NCBI RefSeq assembly: GCF_040448305.1
Contig: NZ_CP148752.1
Coordinates: forward strand, 2,356,001 to 2,420,000
Direction of reading: 5' to 3'
Length of the DNA: 64,000 bases
From: Pseudomonas fluorescens
GTDB taxonomy: Bacteria > Pseudomonadota > Gammaproteobacteria > Pseudomonadales > Pseudomonadaceae
The notes under the pieces were generated by a model. That model was not told the DNA's origin. It made no database searches and was given only the letters and a program-made list of their open reading frames with translations. Positions 39,973-48,407 of this stretch are shown in pieces. Every line of letters starts with the position of its first letter. The stretch's first letter is position 1. A program made the position numbers and the translations under genes.

Positions 39973-40628
39973 TGAAGTCTGTTTCGAACATGCTGGGAAA
40001 ACTTCCCAACGTTTCATCCGCCGAGGTTGTACCGCTCAAGGCTGATGCAGGCACGGTGCAGGTGATCAACGCCTTGTTTCGCGAACTGGTGGCGATTTTC
40101 CCGGCCTGGAAGCGGGCTTGGCCAGATCAGGACGCGATCAGCGCGGCGAAGGCGACCTGGACTAAGGCCTTCATGGCCGAGCGCATCACCAAGATTGAAC
40201 AGATCCGCTTCGGCATCGAGCAGTGCCGAAAGGTGGGCTCTGATTTCGCTCCAAGTGTCGGCAAGTTCATACAGCTGTGTCAGCCCACTCCTGAAATGCT
40301 CGGGCTTCCGACGCTGGAGTCCGCCTTCCGAGAAGCCTGTCGCAACGCTCACCCGGCCATGGCCGGTCAGGCGAATTGGTCTCACAACGCAGTCTGGCAC
40401 ACGGCGAAGGAGTCCGGGTTCGAGAGCCTAAACCGTCTGGAAACCTCGTTGGCGCGGAAGTTATTCGAGCGCAATTACGTGATCACTCTGCGCCGCTTGG
40501 TTGAGGGGCTGCCGCTGCAAAAGATGCCGCTGGCACTGCCGGCGCGGGTAGAGGGGCGTCGCACACCTGAGGTCGGCAAGGGTGCCCTTGCACAGCTGCG
40601 TGCCACGCTTGGCGGTGCCCGTGCCTAA
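39972..40628 (+). CDS. Phage replication protein P-like helicase loader
   Basis: 218 aa. VINALFRELVAIFPAWKRAW near the N-terminus and EQCRKVGSDFAPSVGKFIQLC are typical of the replication P family, which brings host DnaB to the origin. Overlaps the initiator stop (TAATG) with GGGAGG before it. Confidence 0.85.
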   Translation: MKSVSNMLGKLPNVSSAEVVPLKADAGTVQVINALFRELVAIFPAWKRAWPDQDAISAAKATWTKAFMAERITKIEQIRFGIEQCRKVGSDFAPSVGKFIQLCQPTPEMLGLPTLESAFREACRNAHPAMAGQANWSHNAVWHTAKESGFESLNRLETSLARKLFERNYVITLRRLVEGLPLQKMPLALPARVEGRRTPEVGKGALAQLRATLGGARA

Positions 40629-40824
40629 CCAATATCTCGCACCAACGGACCCGTCTGACTACCGCTACGCCGTGCACTGCTGCGGCTACAAGTGGGATCT
40701 CACCTTCGAGCAGGACCACGCTGCGGCCATTTTCAGATCCATCGAGATGGCCAAAGCCTACGGTGCGCGGATGTGGCCTGCGACCTTTGAAGTGATCGAC
40801 CGATTTACTGGAGAAACAGTATGA
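40621..40824 (+). CDS. Small nin-region protein, 67 aa
   Basis: GTG start inside the end of the P-like gene; MPNQYLAPTDPSDYRYAVHC then CGYKWDLTFEQDHAAAIFRS. Its stop overlaps the next ATG (ATGA). Position is that of a lambda nin gene. Unknown function. Confidence 0.65.
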   Translation: MPNQYLAPTDPSDYRYAVHCCGYKWDLTFEQDHAAAIFRSIEMAKAYGARMWPATFEVIDRFTGETV

Positions 40825-42224
40825 CGCCAGCCACCCCCAAACTGTTCAAGCAGAAGCCCGTCCGCGCCAAGGCAATCGACCGTGGTCATCAGTTTGAGTA
40901 CCGAGACATGGCCACGTCAGGCGCCTGGACGGTACTACCCCAGTCGATCAGTGGTAACTCGATGGATGCTCAGGGTTTCACGTTTCATGAAGTCTTGCCC
41001 TATCCGATGCGCCCAGAGTGCCGTATCAAACGCATGCCCAAGGTTGGCGGAGTCAATTCGGGCGAGGTGATGGATGACGTGATGTGGTACGGCCTGCGCG
41101 GCAAGATGATGGGCGCCCCGACGCGCTACGGGGATATGACCGTTATCGCCGTGCGTGTTCGCAACGGTGACAGGCTCTCGGCCCAGTCCGAGAGTTTGGT
41201 CAGTGTCGAGGCAACTCGGGTATTGCCGGTGCGATCTGGTGGTGCCTGGGTCGGGGAAGAGCCGACTCGGGATATCGTTCCGTGGTTCCTGTACATCGCC
41301 AAGTCGGCCGGGTACGCCGATGCCGATTTGGACCTAACCGAGCTAGACCGATTGCACGATGTGTACCGTGCACGCGGTGACACCTTCGATATGACCATCG
41401 ACGACGCCACCACGGTCAAAGATGCGATGAACGATGCGCTGGCCGCCGGCTTCTCCGAACTGACGATCAATCGCGGGCTTCTTCTGCCGGTTCGTGATGA
41501 ACCGCGCTCGCAGTTCGAGCACATGTATACCCCGCAGAACATGACCAAGGCGTTGAAACGGCAGTTGGTCTTCCCGTCACCCGATGACTTCGACGGTGTG
41601 GACGTGGAGTACTTCAGTTCGATCACCTGGGCATGGGAGACGGTGGAGTGTCGCTGGCCAGGTGATCTCGGCAACAAGGTCGAGAAGGTGAAGGTGCCAG
41701 GGATCTCCGACCGCACCCGAGCCTGGCGAATTGGCATGCGCCGGCGTGGCCACCAAAAATACCGCGGCGATACGTACAGGTGGGAAACCGAGCTCGATGC
41801 GCTCAACTCCAGCTATCTGAGTTATGTGGCGACAGCTGACGATGTGCCTGGGTACGGCCAGAGCTCGATCCTGATGAGCGTCGTGGATGGGCCGGAAGGC
41901 ATTGTGCTGGAAAGCACCGAGCCCTTCGATTGGTCGGCCGGCGGGGCGCACGTGGTCGCTTTGCGCAAGCAGGACGGAAAGCTCTCCGGTCCGTGGCCGG
42001 CGACCTACGTGGATGAATACCGGGTGAGCGTGAGCAGCCTGGATTTTGATCCCGACACCTCCTGGGATCCGGAGCCACCGCACCTCCTATTCGGCCCGGT
42101 TAATCGGTGGAGTTACCCCACGCTGGTCACCGTCGTGAATCCATCAGGCAGCGGAAGCGTCGCGGTGGAAGGCATGTCCTACGACGCGCGGGTGTACCTC
42201 TATGACAACAGCGCTCCGGCATGA
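40821..42224 (+). CDS. Tail-tip (TipJ/host-specificity) C-terminal part fused to a nin-region N-terminus
   Basis: 467 aa. Residues 1-~17 (MTPATPKLFKQKPVRAKAID) look like the start of a DUF1364-type nin nuclease. From ~18 on (GHQFEYRDMATSGAWTVLPQ) it reads as the C-terminal half of a TipJ-like central tail-tip protein, normally more than 1000 aa. The ATG overlaps the preceding replication-side gene, so the hybrid sits exactly where the late genes should begin after a nin region. I infer a deletion joining the two genes in frame; the fused product is probably non-functional. Confidence 0.78.
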   Translation: MTPATPKLFKQKPVRAKAIDRGHQFEYRDMATSGAWTVLPQSISGNSMDAQGFTFHEVLPYPMRPECRIKRMPKVGGVNSGEVMDDVMWYGLRGKMMGAPTRYGDMTVIAVRVRNGDRLSAQSESLVSVEATRVLPVRSGGAWVGEEPTRDIVPWFLYIAKSAGYADADLDLTELDRLHDVYRARGDTFDMTIDDATTVKDAMNDALAAGFSELTINRGLLLPVRDEPRSQFEHMYTPQNMTKALKRQLVFPSPDDFDGVDVEYFSSITWAWETVECRWPGDLGNKVEKVKVPGISDRTRAWRIGMRRRGHQKYRGDTYRWETELDALNSSYLSYVATADDVPGYGQSSILMSVVDGPEGIVLESTEPFDWSAGGAHVVALRKQDGKLSGPWPATYVDEYRVSVSSLDFDPDTSWDPEPPHLLFGPVNRWSYPTLVTVVNPSGSGSVAVEGMSYDARVYLYDNSAPA

Positions 42225-42252
42225 AGCATTTATCGGTCCATAGAGGCAGCAA

Positions 42253-42708
42253 ATGATTGAGTATCCGAAGTTTCTGCCCCTGCCGCAGCGCGAAGGTTAT
42301 GGCTTTCAATCCGTGAGCCCGATTGCTCGCTCTGATCTGCAGAGTGGGCGAGCCAGACAGCGGCGTCGATTCACATCAGTCCCCACCGTGGCGACAGTCA
42401 CGTGGCTTCTGAATGACACAGAAGCGCAGCTGTTTGAGGGATGGTTCGAGCACATCCTGCTTTCGGGCAGTTTATGGTTCCAATGCCTACTTAAGACACC
42501 GCTAGGTTTAGATGATCACCGAGCCCGCTTCATTGATATTTACGACGGGCCGAATCTGGTGGGTGTGAGTCATTGGCGCTTTACCGCCAAAGTCGAATTG
42601 TTCAAGCGCCCCATTCTGGACGCGGGCTGGATTATCACTGTACCCGACTACGTTGCTATGGCGGACATCTTCGACCGCGCCATAAACCACGAGTGGCCAG
42701 CAGGGTAG
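42253..42708 (+). CDS. Phage tail-associated protein, 151 aa
   Basis: Begins MIEYPKFLPLPQREGYGFQS and contains TVTWLLNDTEAQLFEGWFEH and WRFTAKVELFKRPILDAGW, a pattern found in small tail-tip accessory proteins encoded just after TipJ. Starts 28 bp downstream of the hybrid gene. Function unknown. Confidence 0.72.
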   Translation: MIEYPKFLPLPQREGYGFQSVSPIARSDLQSGRARQRRRFTSVPTVATVTWLLNDTEAQLFEGWFEHILLSGSLWFQCLLKTPLGLDDHRARFIDIYDGPNLVGVSHWRFTAKVELFKRPILDAGWIITVPDYVAMADIFDRAINHEWPAG

Positions 42709-42829
42709 GTCTGCATGGTGTTTGGCTGCGTCTGCGTCAGTCTGTTGCAACGATTCGTACATTCTTCATTCGGCCTACAACGCCTGCGCCGGTACACTGC
42801 CAACCGATTCTTTTTTGAGGTTGGTCGTA

Positions 42830-45118
42830 ATGGTTAGTCGCCGGCAATTGATAAAAATCAGTGCACTCGGCACCGCTTCATTTGCGGCGCCGGCGGCTTA
42901 CTGTGTGAGCGAGATGACCATGAGCTACAACACCCGTAACCCGATCGGCAGCACCGATCCGCGCGATTTGTCGGACAATGCGAAATGCTTCGATAGCTTC
43001 GCCAACGGTCCGGCGACCACCTACAAAGATCGGCTTGGGGTGAATCGCAAAAGCATCCCCGGCATGATTGCTGAGTTCGACTCAGATCAGTCGCAGCGAG
43101 ATTCAAATTTTCAAAGTGCGCAAGATGAGCGAACTGATCAGTTCGACCGCTTCATGGAATCCAGTGCGTACGCACTGATTGGCGACTACGGTCCTGGCTT
43201 AGTGATTGAGCGCCACAGTCAGTACGTGATGAAGGATGGCCAGCCATACCGGCTATCTTCTTTTGTCGCTGCTCCATATACCACTACAGGGGATTGGGGG
43301 GCTGAAAGCGATGCGTTTGTGCTGCTCGGGGATGAAACGCTTCGTCAAGACCTGATCAACCCCTTTGATCCAAACAAAGGTGCTGGCGCGTTGGGCTTTC
43401 TTGGGGGAAGCGTGTATGCCGCGTTGATGGCGAAGCGCTGCATGCCAGTAGAAGTTCTAAGTACCAAGTACAATTTACCGATCAGTGATGTAGGCGCGAT
43501 TATTAACGCTGCATGGGACGATGGTATTGGGGTCTACGTTTGGAAGCCATTTTATACAAGCGGTACGGATCTGCTTGTTCGTACCGACTGTGTGTTGGTT
43601 GGGCCGGGGTGTGGGCTGGTAACAATCAAGGCTGTTGATGGTTATGATGGGAACATGATCGACACGCTCAACTTCGATGGCTTGAAAGCAGCCCAGTCAG
43701 TTTCTGTAAATGACCCAATAAACCCAGTGCCTAAGCGTTTTATTCTGTCGGGGTTCGCATTAGACGGTAATGCAGATAAATTTGGTGGAGTTGTTTCTGA
43801 TTCAAACGGGTTCGGCATTCGCCTTTATGGCGGCGGTTACTCTGTCATTGATTTGAAACTCAGCAGGATCGCTGGTGTTGGGTTTTATTCTGCGCTTGCC
43901 CCGAGTGGAACCTATTACAATTCAGATGCTGATGAACCAAAGCCTTTTGATCCCCATGATGAATATGGTGGGGTCGGCATCCGTGGTTTGTATATTCATG
44001 ATACAGGGGAGGAAGGCTTTGTATTTGTTGGTCCCGCTGACATACAAGTGAGAGATGTCTATGTGGGTTGGCCTGCTGGCTCTCGTCGAAATGAGTATGT
44101 ACCCGGCAAGCGCTCCAAATTGTACCCAGCTCGTACTGTGGATGGAGCTGTTGTTCTTAGATCCTGTGAGGTTGGATACATTCACTCGTTCGATAACAGG
44201 TTCGGATATGCAATTTATGTCGACCGCGAGGGTGAAGGTAGGCCCTCAGTGCGCTTCAATGCTGAGTACATCATGGGAGAAAATAGCTTTGGTAACATTT
44301 ACATAGGCTCAAGTGTCCGCTATCAAATTGGCATGATGGATTCGCATAACAATACCGGTGGGGACGGTACTCGTCCTCACGTTACCATTGCTGCTGCTTT
44401 TGGTGGAGTGTGCGAAAACGTCAAGATCAAGCGAGAGGCGGGGTATTTATCCGAGCATGCATCGGATGCTGCCGTAGTGACCGGGGTTAAGCAGAAACTC
44501 AAATTTCATATCGAAACTACTGCAGGTCAAACGGCAGGGCGTGGAGTGGTATGTGCGGCACCTCTGAGCGATATTGAGGTCGTTGGTACGGCCATGCAGG
44601 GTACAACGATACTCGGCTCTGCAAGTTGTGTTGCTGAAGTAACCAGCGCTTTTACCGCGTCTACGCTGAAGGTTCATGCCCAGTTGTGCGATGTTGGGAT
44701 TAATTTCGTATCACTGCCAAGCAGTGGCGACTATAGCAGTACTTTTGATCTAGTCAGTGATCGCTGTACAACGCCAGTCATTGGGCTTTCATCAATGTCG
44801 CGACGACAGGCAAGGATGTTTAATATTACTCATGTCCCTGTCGGCGGTGGAACCACACAGAGAAGCGAGTCGGTATCCATAAACAATATCAACTTGACGT
44901 CTACGTTAGTGCAGACGCTTGTTGTTGCGCATGGCCTTGTGGGCACACCACCGGCCATCAACTGCACGGTCAATCTTGTGCCAAATGCTGGCAGCACGAT
45001 GGGCGATATTGCGCAGCGTTATGTCGAGTCGACTGACGCAAATAACATCACGGTTAAGATTCGGTTCTCAACTGCCGGAACCGGTACGGCAACGCTTGCT
45101 GTCGATGCGAGAATTTAA
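42830..45118 (+). CDS. Tailspike/pectate-lyase-like tail protein with an N-terminal Tat-type signal
   Basis: 762 aa from the ATG at 42830 (TTTGAGG nine bases upstream). Residues 1-28 carry SRRQLIKISALGTASFAAPA, a textbook twin-arginine signal. MTMSYNTRNPIGSTDPRDLS, the usual opening of Pseudomonas tail-fibre head-binding modules, begins at residue 29. The middle (about 260-560) has repeats typical of a right-handed beta-helix (GFALDGNADKFGGVVSDSNG). The C-terminus (about 680-762) is a beta-rich tip. It is AT-richer than the surrounding tail genes, consistent with exchange between phages. Confidence 0.85.
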   Translation: MVSRRQLIKISALGTASFAAPAAYCVSEMTMSYNTRNPIGSTDPRDLSDNAKCFDSFANGPATTYKDRLGVNRKSIPGMIAEFDSDQSQRDSNFQSAQDERTDQFDRFMESSAYALIGDYGPGLVIERHSQYVMKDGQPYRLSSFVAAPYTTTGDWGAESDAFVLLGDETLRQDLINPFDPNKGAGALGFLGGSVYAALMAKRCMPVEVLSTKYNLPISDVGAIINAAWDDGIGVYVWKPFYTSGTDLLVRTDCVLVGPGCGLVTIKAVDGYDGNMIDTLNFDGLKAAQSVSVNDPINPVPKRFILSGFALDGNADKFGGVVSDSNGFGIRLYGGGYSVIDLKLSRIAGVGFYSALAPSGTYYNSDADEPKPFDPHDEYGGVGIRGLYIHDTGEEGFVFVGPADIQVRDVYVGWPAGSRRNEYVPGKRSKLYPARTVDGAVVLRSCEVGYIHSFDNRFGYAIYVDREGEGRPSVRFNAEYIMGENSFGNIYIGSSVRYQIGMMDSHNNTGGDGTRPHVTIAAAFGGVCENVKIKREAGYLSEHASDAAVVTGVKQKLKFHIETTAGQTAGRGVVCAAPLSDIEVVGTAMQGTTILGSASCVAEVTSAFTASTLKVHAQLCDVGINFVSLPSSGDYSSTFDLVSDRCTTPVIGLSSMSRRQARMFNITHVPVGGGTTQRSESVSINNINLTSTLVQTLVVAHGLVGTPPAINCTVNLVPNAGSTMGDIAQRYVESTDANNITVKIRFSTAGTGTATLAVDARI

Positions 45119-45127
45119 GGGGGACTT

Positions 45128-45340
45128 ATGATTCAGATGTATCAGGGGGTTAGTACCCCGGGTGGCCGAGAAATATACATAGCGGTTAATAGGTCGTTCG
45201 GCCTGATGTACGATGAATATGTAACTCAAAAAACTGATGCGTGGGCACGGCCGGATTTTAGTCTCTCTTATGTTGATGAGTGCGCATTTGACGAATCTCG
45301 ATTGGTTGGGATGAGCCTTATCTGGGAACGTGACTTATAA
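45128..45340 (+). CDS. Small hypothetical protein after the tailspike, 70 aa
   Basis: AAGGGGG lies just before the ATG, 9 bp after the tailspike stop. MIQMYQGVSTPGGREIYIAV then soluble acidic residues. Possibly a tailspike chaperone or attachment, by position only. Confidence 0.6.
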   Translation: MIQMYQGVSTPGGREIYIAVNRSFGLMYDEYVTQKTDAWARPDFSLSYVDECAFDESRLVGMSLIWERDL

Positions 45341-45406
45341 CGAGCAAGCCAATGATTTCTTGTCAGTGGAAAACCTCTTAAGTTTTCTGAACAGCTCGTT
45401 CCGGCG

Positions 45407-45562
45407 GGCTGTGTGAAAACTCTTTCGAGCAATCGCAGCGTTCAAAGATAGAGCAAGTACCTCGCTTCTACGCAAATTCCAAGCCTGGCTGACTAACCGA
45501 ACGTTGTCAGATTTTACGTAGGAGCATGGAGTTAAAAACGCTGCCTGCGTTTTCACACAGCC
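45407..45562. mobile_element. 156-bp MITE-like element with 14-bp terminal inverted repeats
   Basis: GGCTGTGTGAAAAC at 45407-45420 is the exact reverse complement of GTTTTCACACAGCC at 45549-45562. No transposase frame lies inside. The pentanucleotides around the ends are not clear duplications, though CCGGCGGGCT occurs just outside or at both ends. Such ends are typical of Pseudomonas IS elements; this would be a non-autonomous derivative. Confidence 0.55.
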
Positions 45563-45595
45563 TGTCCGGCGGGCTTTTTTACGTCTGGAGAAAAC

Positions 45596-46234
45596 ATGCC
45601 GATCACCGAGCAGCAGTTACTGCAGATCCTCCCGAACGCCCGCCCAGTCGCGGGCGTTTTTGTTCCTGCGCTCAACCGAGCGATGGCGCGGTTCAAGATC
45701 GATAGCCGCGTACGCCAGGCGGCGTTCATCGCCCAGGTAGGTCATGAGTCGGGCCATCTACGCCGACTGGTGGAAAACCTGAACTACGACGCAAAGGGCT
45801 TGGCCGTAACTTGGCCGAGCCGGTACCGCGCTGCAGACGGCAACCCGAACACCAAGGCTGTCATCCTGTCCAGACGGCCCGAGGCAATCGCCAACGATGC
45901 CTATGCCGGCCGCAACGGGAACAGCCACGTGGGGGACGGCTGGCGGTACCGGGGCCGTGGTCTGATCCAGTTGACCGGGCGCAACAACTACCGTAACGCC
46001 GGTACCGGCTTGGGTCTCCCGCTGGAGTCCGAGCCAGAATTGCTCGAGCAGCCGGAGCAGGCGGCGTTATCCGCAGCTTGGCACTGGTCAACCAACAGGC
46101 TGAACGACTTGGCCGACGCCGGTCGCTTTCAGGACATCAGTAGCCTGATCAACACCGGCAAACTGGGCCGTGTCCCGCACGGTGCGGCCGAGCGTAAGGC
46201 ACTGTATGAACTCTGCCTGAAGGTTCTGGCGTGA
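45596..46234 (+). CDS. Endolysin, glycoside hydrolase family 19
   Basis: 212 aa. The catalytic region is FIAQVGHESGHLRRLVENL with E51 and E60, and YRGRGLIQLTGRNNYRNAG is a GH19 hallmark. It cleaves the beta-1,4 glycan of peptidoglycan at lysis. CTGGAG lies upstream of the ATG. The stop overlaps the spanin-gene start (GTGA). Confidence 0.9.
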   Translation: MPITEQQLLQILPNARPVAGVFVPALNRAMARFKIDSRVRQAAFIAQVGHESGHLRRLVENLNYDAKGLAVTWPSRYRAADGNPNTKAVILSRRPEAIANDAYAGRNGNSHVGDGWRYRGRGLIQLTGRNNYRNAGTGLGLPLESEPELLEQPEQAALSAAWHWSTNRLNDLADAGRFQDISSLINTGKLGRVPHGAAERKALYELCLKVLA

Positions 46235-46721
46235 CCGCGGGGCGGATGGTGGGTATCGCCACCGCCCTGGCGCTGGCATTCGCCGCTCTATACAGCAGCT
46301 ACCGCCATGGCTGGAGCGTGGCTGATTCCAGCTGGCGGGCGCGCAGGGCAGAGCAGGGTGAGCCCCAGGCCAAGACCGGCCAGCGGGTCGAGTCCTTGGT
46401 CCGGGCTGAAGAGCTACGCCGTCAGTCGGCAGTGGATGAGATAAGGACAGATGCCAAAGCACAGAGCCAGGCGGTGGACACTGTTGCTGCTGACACCGAT
46501 GTTACTGGTGAGCGCGTGCACGACGCCGCCGACAGGCTGGCAGCCACTGCCGGTGGCTGCGTCAGCGATCCCGGCGTTGTCCGATTGAGGCGAAGCAGCC
46601 ACCCGCGCCGCAATGGTGCTCTCCGACCTAGCAGGCTGATGCTCGAGCGGGAAAGCTGGCTAAAGCTTACGACAGAGCTAGAGTAACCGGCAGGCGTGTG
46701 AGTCGGCTTACGGGGTGTTGA
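46231..46721 (+). pseudogene. Rz-like spanin (DUF2514), broken by two frameshifts
   Basis: The N-terminus has a membrane anchor (MVGIATALALAFAALYSSYR) and charged helix. After SDPGVV the family sequence continues in a different frame (GEAATRAAMVLSDLAG from about 46589). From about 46638 it continues in the third frame (DARAGKLAKAYDRARVTGR), stopping at 46719-46721. The uninterrupted frame instead ends at 46686 with an unrelated tail. Two shifts within ~50 bp argue for decay or local sequence error. Confidence 0.65.
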
Positions 46722-46752
46722 TTATAAAATAGGCTATAGGATATCGCATAGA

Positions 46753-46780
46753 AATCACCCCCGTGTGGCCGGGGGTGATT
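46753..46780. terminator. Strong hairpin between convergent genes
   Basis: AATCACCCCC/GGGGGTGATT 10-bp stem with an eight-base loop, between the rightward lysis genes and the leftward accessory gene. No long T-run on either side. Confidence 0.6.
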
Positions 46781-46832
46781 GATAAAATAATGTAAAATTT
46801 ATTCTCGATGGCAAATTGCGAGAACTAATATT

Positions 46833-47435
46833 TTAAGATGCCGGTTGTTGTCCGGTCGGAGGGAAAAATTTCTTCTCTACCGAATTCAAATAGTTCTTGT
46901 AGAAAGACAGCCCAAGCTCTGCAAGGGTTACAGGATTATGGCTTGGTACTGTAATACCTAAGTGCGTGGTGGGAGGGTTGTACCATTCGCCATTATTCTT
47001 TACCGGGACTGCAATTGGGGTGGCCGGCGTGTGAGAAACTACCATAGGAGTACCGTCATAATTGATCGTCCCGTCGTCATTTGTACTCATGTGCCTAATA
47101 TGTACACTTTGCCCTACGCTGTGCATCTGAGTTCGCCCCGGCTTGACTTGGGTGATCTCTTGAATAGAATGAGTATCCGCGTCTCTTGCTTGTTTAAGGT
47201 ATCGCAGTAGCATATCTTTTTTTCTTAATCTCTGATAACTACCTTGCCATGGTTGAAAAATATTGGCTTGAGGTTGGCAGGTTCTTTCGATTTTTTTAAA
47301 TGTTTTTTCCAAGCATGAAAGAAAGTGTTTCCAGTGGATCTCAAATTCGCCCATGCTTGTGGATGCTTTCATTTGCACGATAGCTTTTTCTGCTGCGTCG
47401 AGTTCCGCTTTTGGCAGCTTCAATGGATCGCTCAT
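46833..47435 (-). CDS. Prophage accessory protein with HEPN-like N-terminus, 200 aa
   Basis: Residues ~10-95 are helical with R84-x4-H89 (in KQARDADTHS), the RX4-6H motif of HEPN nucleases, preceded by DMLLRYL, a context seen in HEPN-type proteins. Residues 95-160 are Gly/Thr/His-rich (VHIRHMSTNDDGTINYDGTP), and the C-terminus is helical again. It lies in the moron block next to attR. A toxin or antiphage RNase is possible, but only the motif supports it. Confidence 0.7.
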   Translation of the reverse strand: MSDPLKLPKAELDAAEKAIVQMKASTSMGEFEIHWKHFLSCLEKTFKKIERTCQPQANIFQPWQGSYQRLRKKDMLLRYLKQARDADTHSIQEITQVKPGRTQMHSVGQSVHIRHMSTNDDGTINYDGTPMVVSHTPATPIAVPVKNNGEWYNPPTTHLGITVPSHNPVTLAELGLSFYKNYLNSVEKKFFPPTGQQPAS

Positions 47436-47478
47436 TTTAATTCCTTTTATGATGTAGACCTATCATTTCATCAGAGGT

Positions 47479-47646
47479 TTATTCGCGCAGCCCCGATGCC
47501 GGCACATTGATGCGCTTGCCCATGCTAGCGAAATAACAGCCTTTGGTCTTCACCTTATGCCGCACTTGGGTACCGTTGTCGTTGGGCGTCCAAGCATTAC
47601 GTCGAAGACGCTCATGGAAGCCGTTCAGCCAGAACGGATGACTCAC
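47479..47646 (-). CDS. Small basic hypothetical protein, 55 aa
   Basis: GTG start; MSHPFWLNGFHERLRRNAWT followed by a basic segment and GCYFASMGKRINVPASGLRE. It overlaps the 3' end of the next gene upstream by 35 bp. Codon use looks coding, but no ribosome site is clear. Confidence 0.45.
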   Translation of the reverse strand: MSHPFWLNGFHERLRRNAWTPNDNGTQVRHKVKTKGCYFASMGKRINVPASGLRE

Positions 47647-47866
47647 TGAGCGGATTATCAGGCGGCATGAGTCCAGCCGAGCGCAGCTGGTTGCTCATGC
47701 TCGAGTTCTCGACCCTCAGATCAGTCTTCTCTTTTTCCTGGGTCTGCTGTATCGCCACCAGCTTGGCGATGTTTTGCTTGGCCTGGGCCAGGTCTTGCTG
47801 CAGCTGCTCGATCTCACTTTCGAGCAGCACCACGTGTTGTTTGTACATTTGGAGGGGCGTCGGCAT
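47612..47866 (-). CDS. Coiled-coil phage protein, 84 aa, possibly 5'-damaged
   Basis: Residues 10-60 form a coiled coil (HVVLLESEIEQLQQDLAQAK). No ribosome site precedes the ATG at 47866. In-frame codons upstream (KEVSDLDEDVFGALG) look like coding sequence back to an amber stop about 54 bases upstream, so the original start may have been lost or frameshifted. Confidence 0.55.
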   Translation of the reverse strand: MPTPLQMYKQHVVLLESEIEQLQQDLAQAKQNIAKLVAIQQTQEKEKTDLRVENSSMSNQLRSAGLMPPDNPLSESSVLAERLP

Positions 47867-48147
47867 GCCGAGCGCGCCGAAGACATCTTCGTCGAGGTCA
47901 CTGACTTCTTTTGCGCTCTATACTGGCTGTGCATACAGTTGTCGAGTCGTAAACCTTTGGCGAGGCCAGGCGACGAGCGTATTGGATTTTGGAAGGGTTT
48001 TGGTCGGCAGAACGCCTGGAAAGGATGGCACTACTGTAGGAATATACAACGCTAAGTTATTGATTCTTATAGGGGGATGTAGTGGTTTTGAGAGTATTGA
48101 AAAAAGACAATTTTCTCTTATAAATTAGTAACTTATGGTGGTTTCCG

Positions 48148-48178
48148 GTCACCTTGACATGGTGGGGGTCAAGGTGAC
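48148..48178. other. 11-bp perfect inverted repeat
   Basis: GTCACCTTGAC (48148-48158) pairs perfectly with GTCAAGGTGAC (48168-48178) around a nine-base loop. It lies in a 337-bp gap (47867-48203) without a convincing gene, 25 bp downstream of the 67-aa gene stop, so a transcript-end hairpin is likely. Confidence 0.55.
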
Positions 48179-48203
48179 TGGCACGCGCTGGTTTTCAGCG
48201 GAT

Positions 48204-48407
48204 TTATACTGTCGACATTTGGCGAATGATTTTCTCAAACGCGTCCTGCGCTTCGTAGAACAAATCCCGCGCAGACAGCCAGGCATCTAAATCCTCTGCG
48301 GTGGGCGCCGGTTTGGCTTGAAGCAGATCCCATTGTGCGCAGTGGTGATCAAAGGCCAGGTTTGCTTTCTCTCTGGCGTGATCAAGGTGTTCGGAGTTTG
48401 TTGGCAT
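48204..48407 (-). CDS. Small hypothetical protein, 67 aa, helical
   Basis: MPTNSEHLDHAREKANLAFD, then LDAWLSARDLFYEAQDAFEK. ATG at 48407 has AAGGAA eight bases upstream; the open frame extends 22 codons further. Typical small prophage protein of unknown role. The gap 48474-48753 holds only a GC-rich hairpin (48516-48550 region, AACCGGG/CCCGGTT). Confidence 0.55.
   Translation of the reverse strand: MPTNSEHLDHAREKANLAFDHHCAQWDLLQAKPAPTAEDLDAWLSARDLFYEAQDAFEKIIRQMSTV

Noticed and set aside
45335..45556. 73-aa minus-strand frame across 45.4 kb
   Set aside because: It lies almost entirely in the MITE-like element and uses its terminal repeat; frames of this kind recur as artefacts of IS ends.
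47667..48128. 153-aa plus-strand frame
   Set aside because: Antisense to the coiled-coil gene and running into a region without coding character; no ribosome site or motif.
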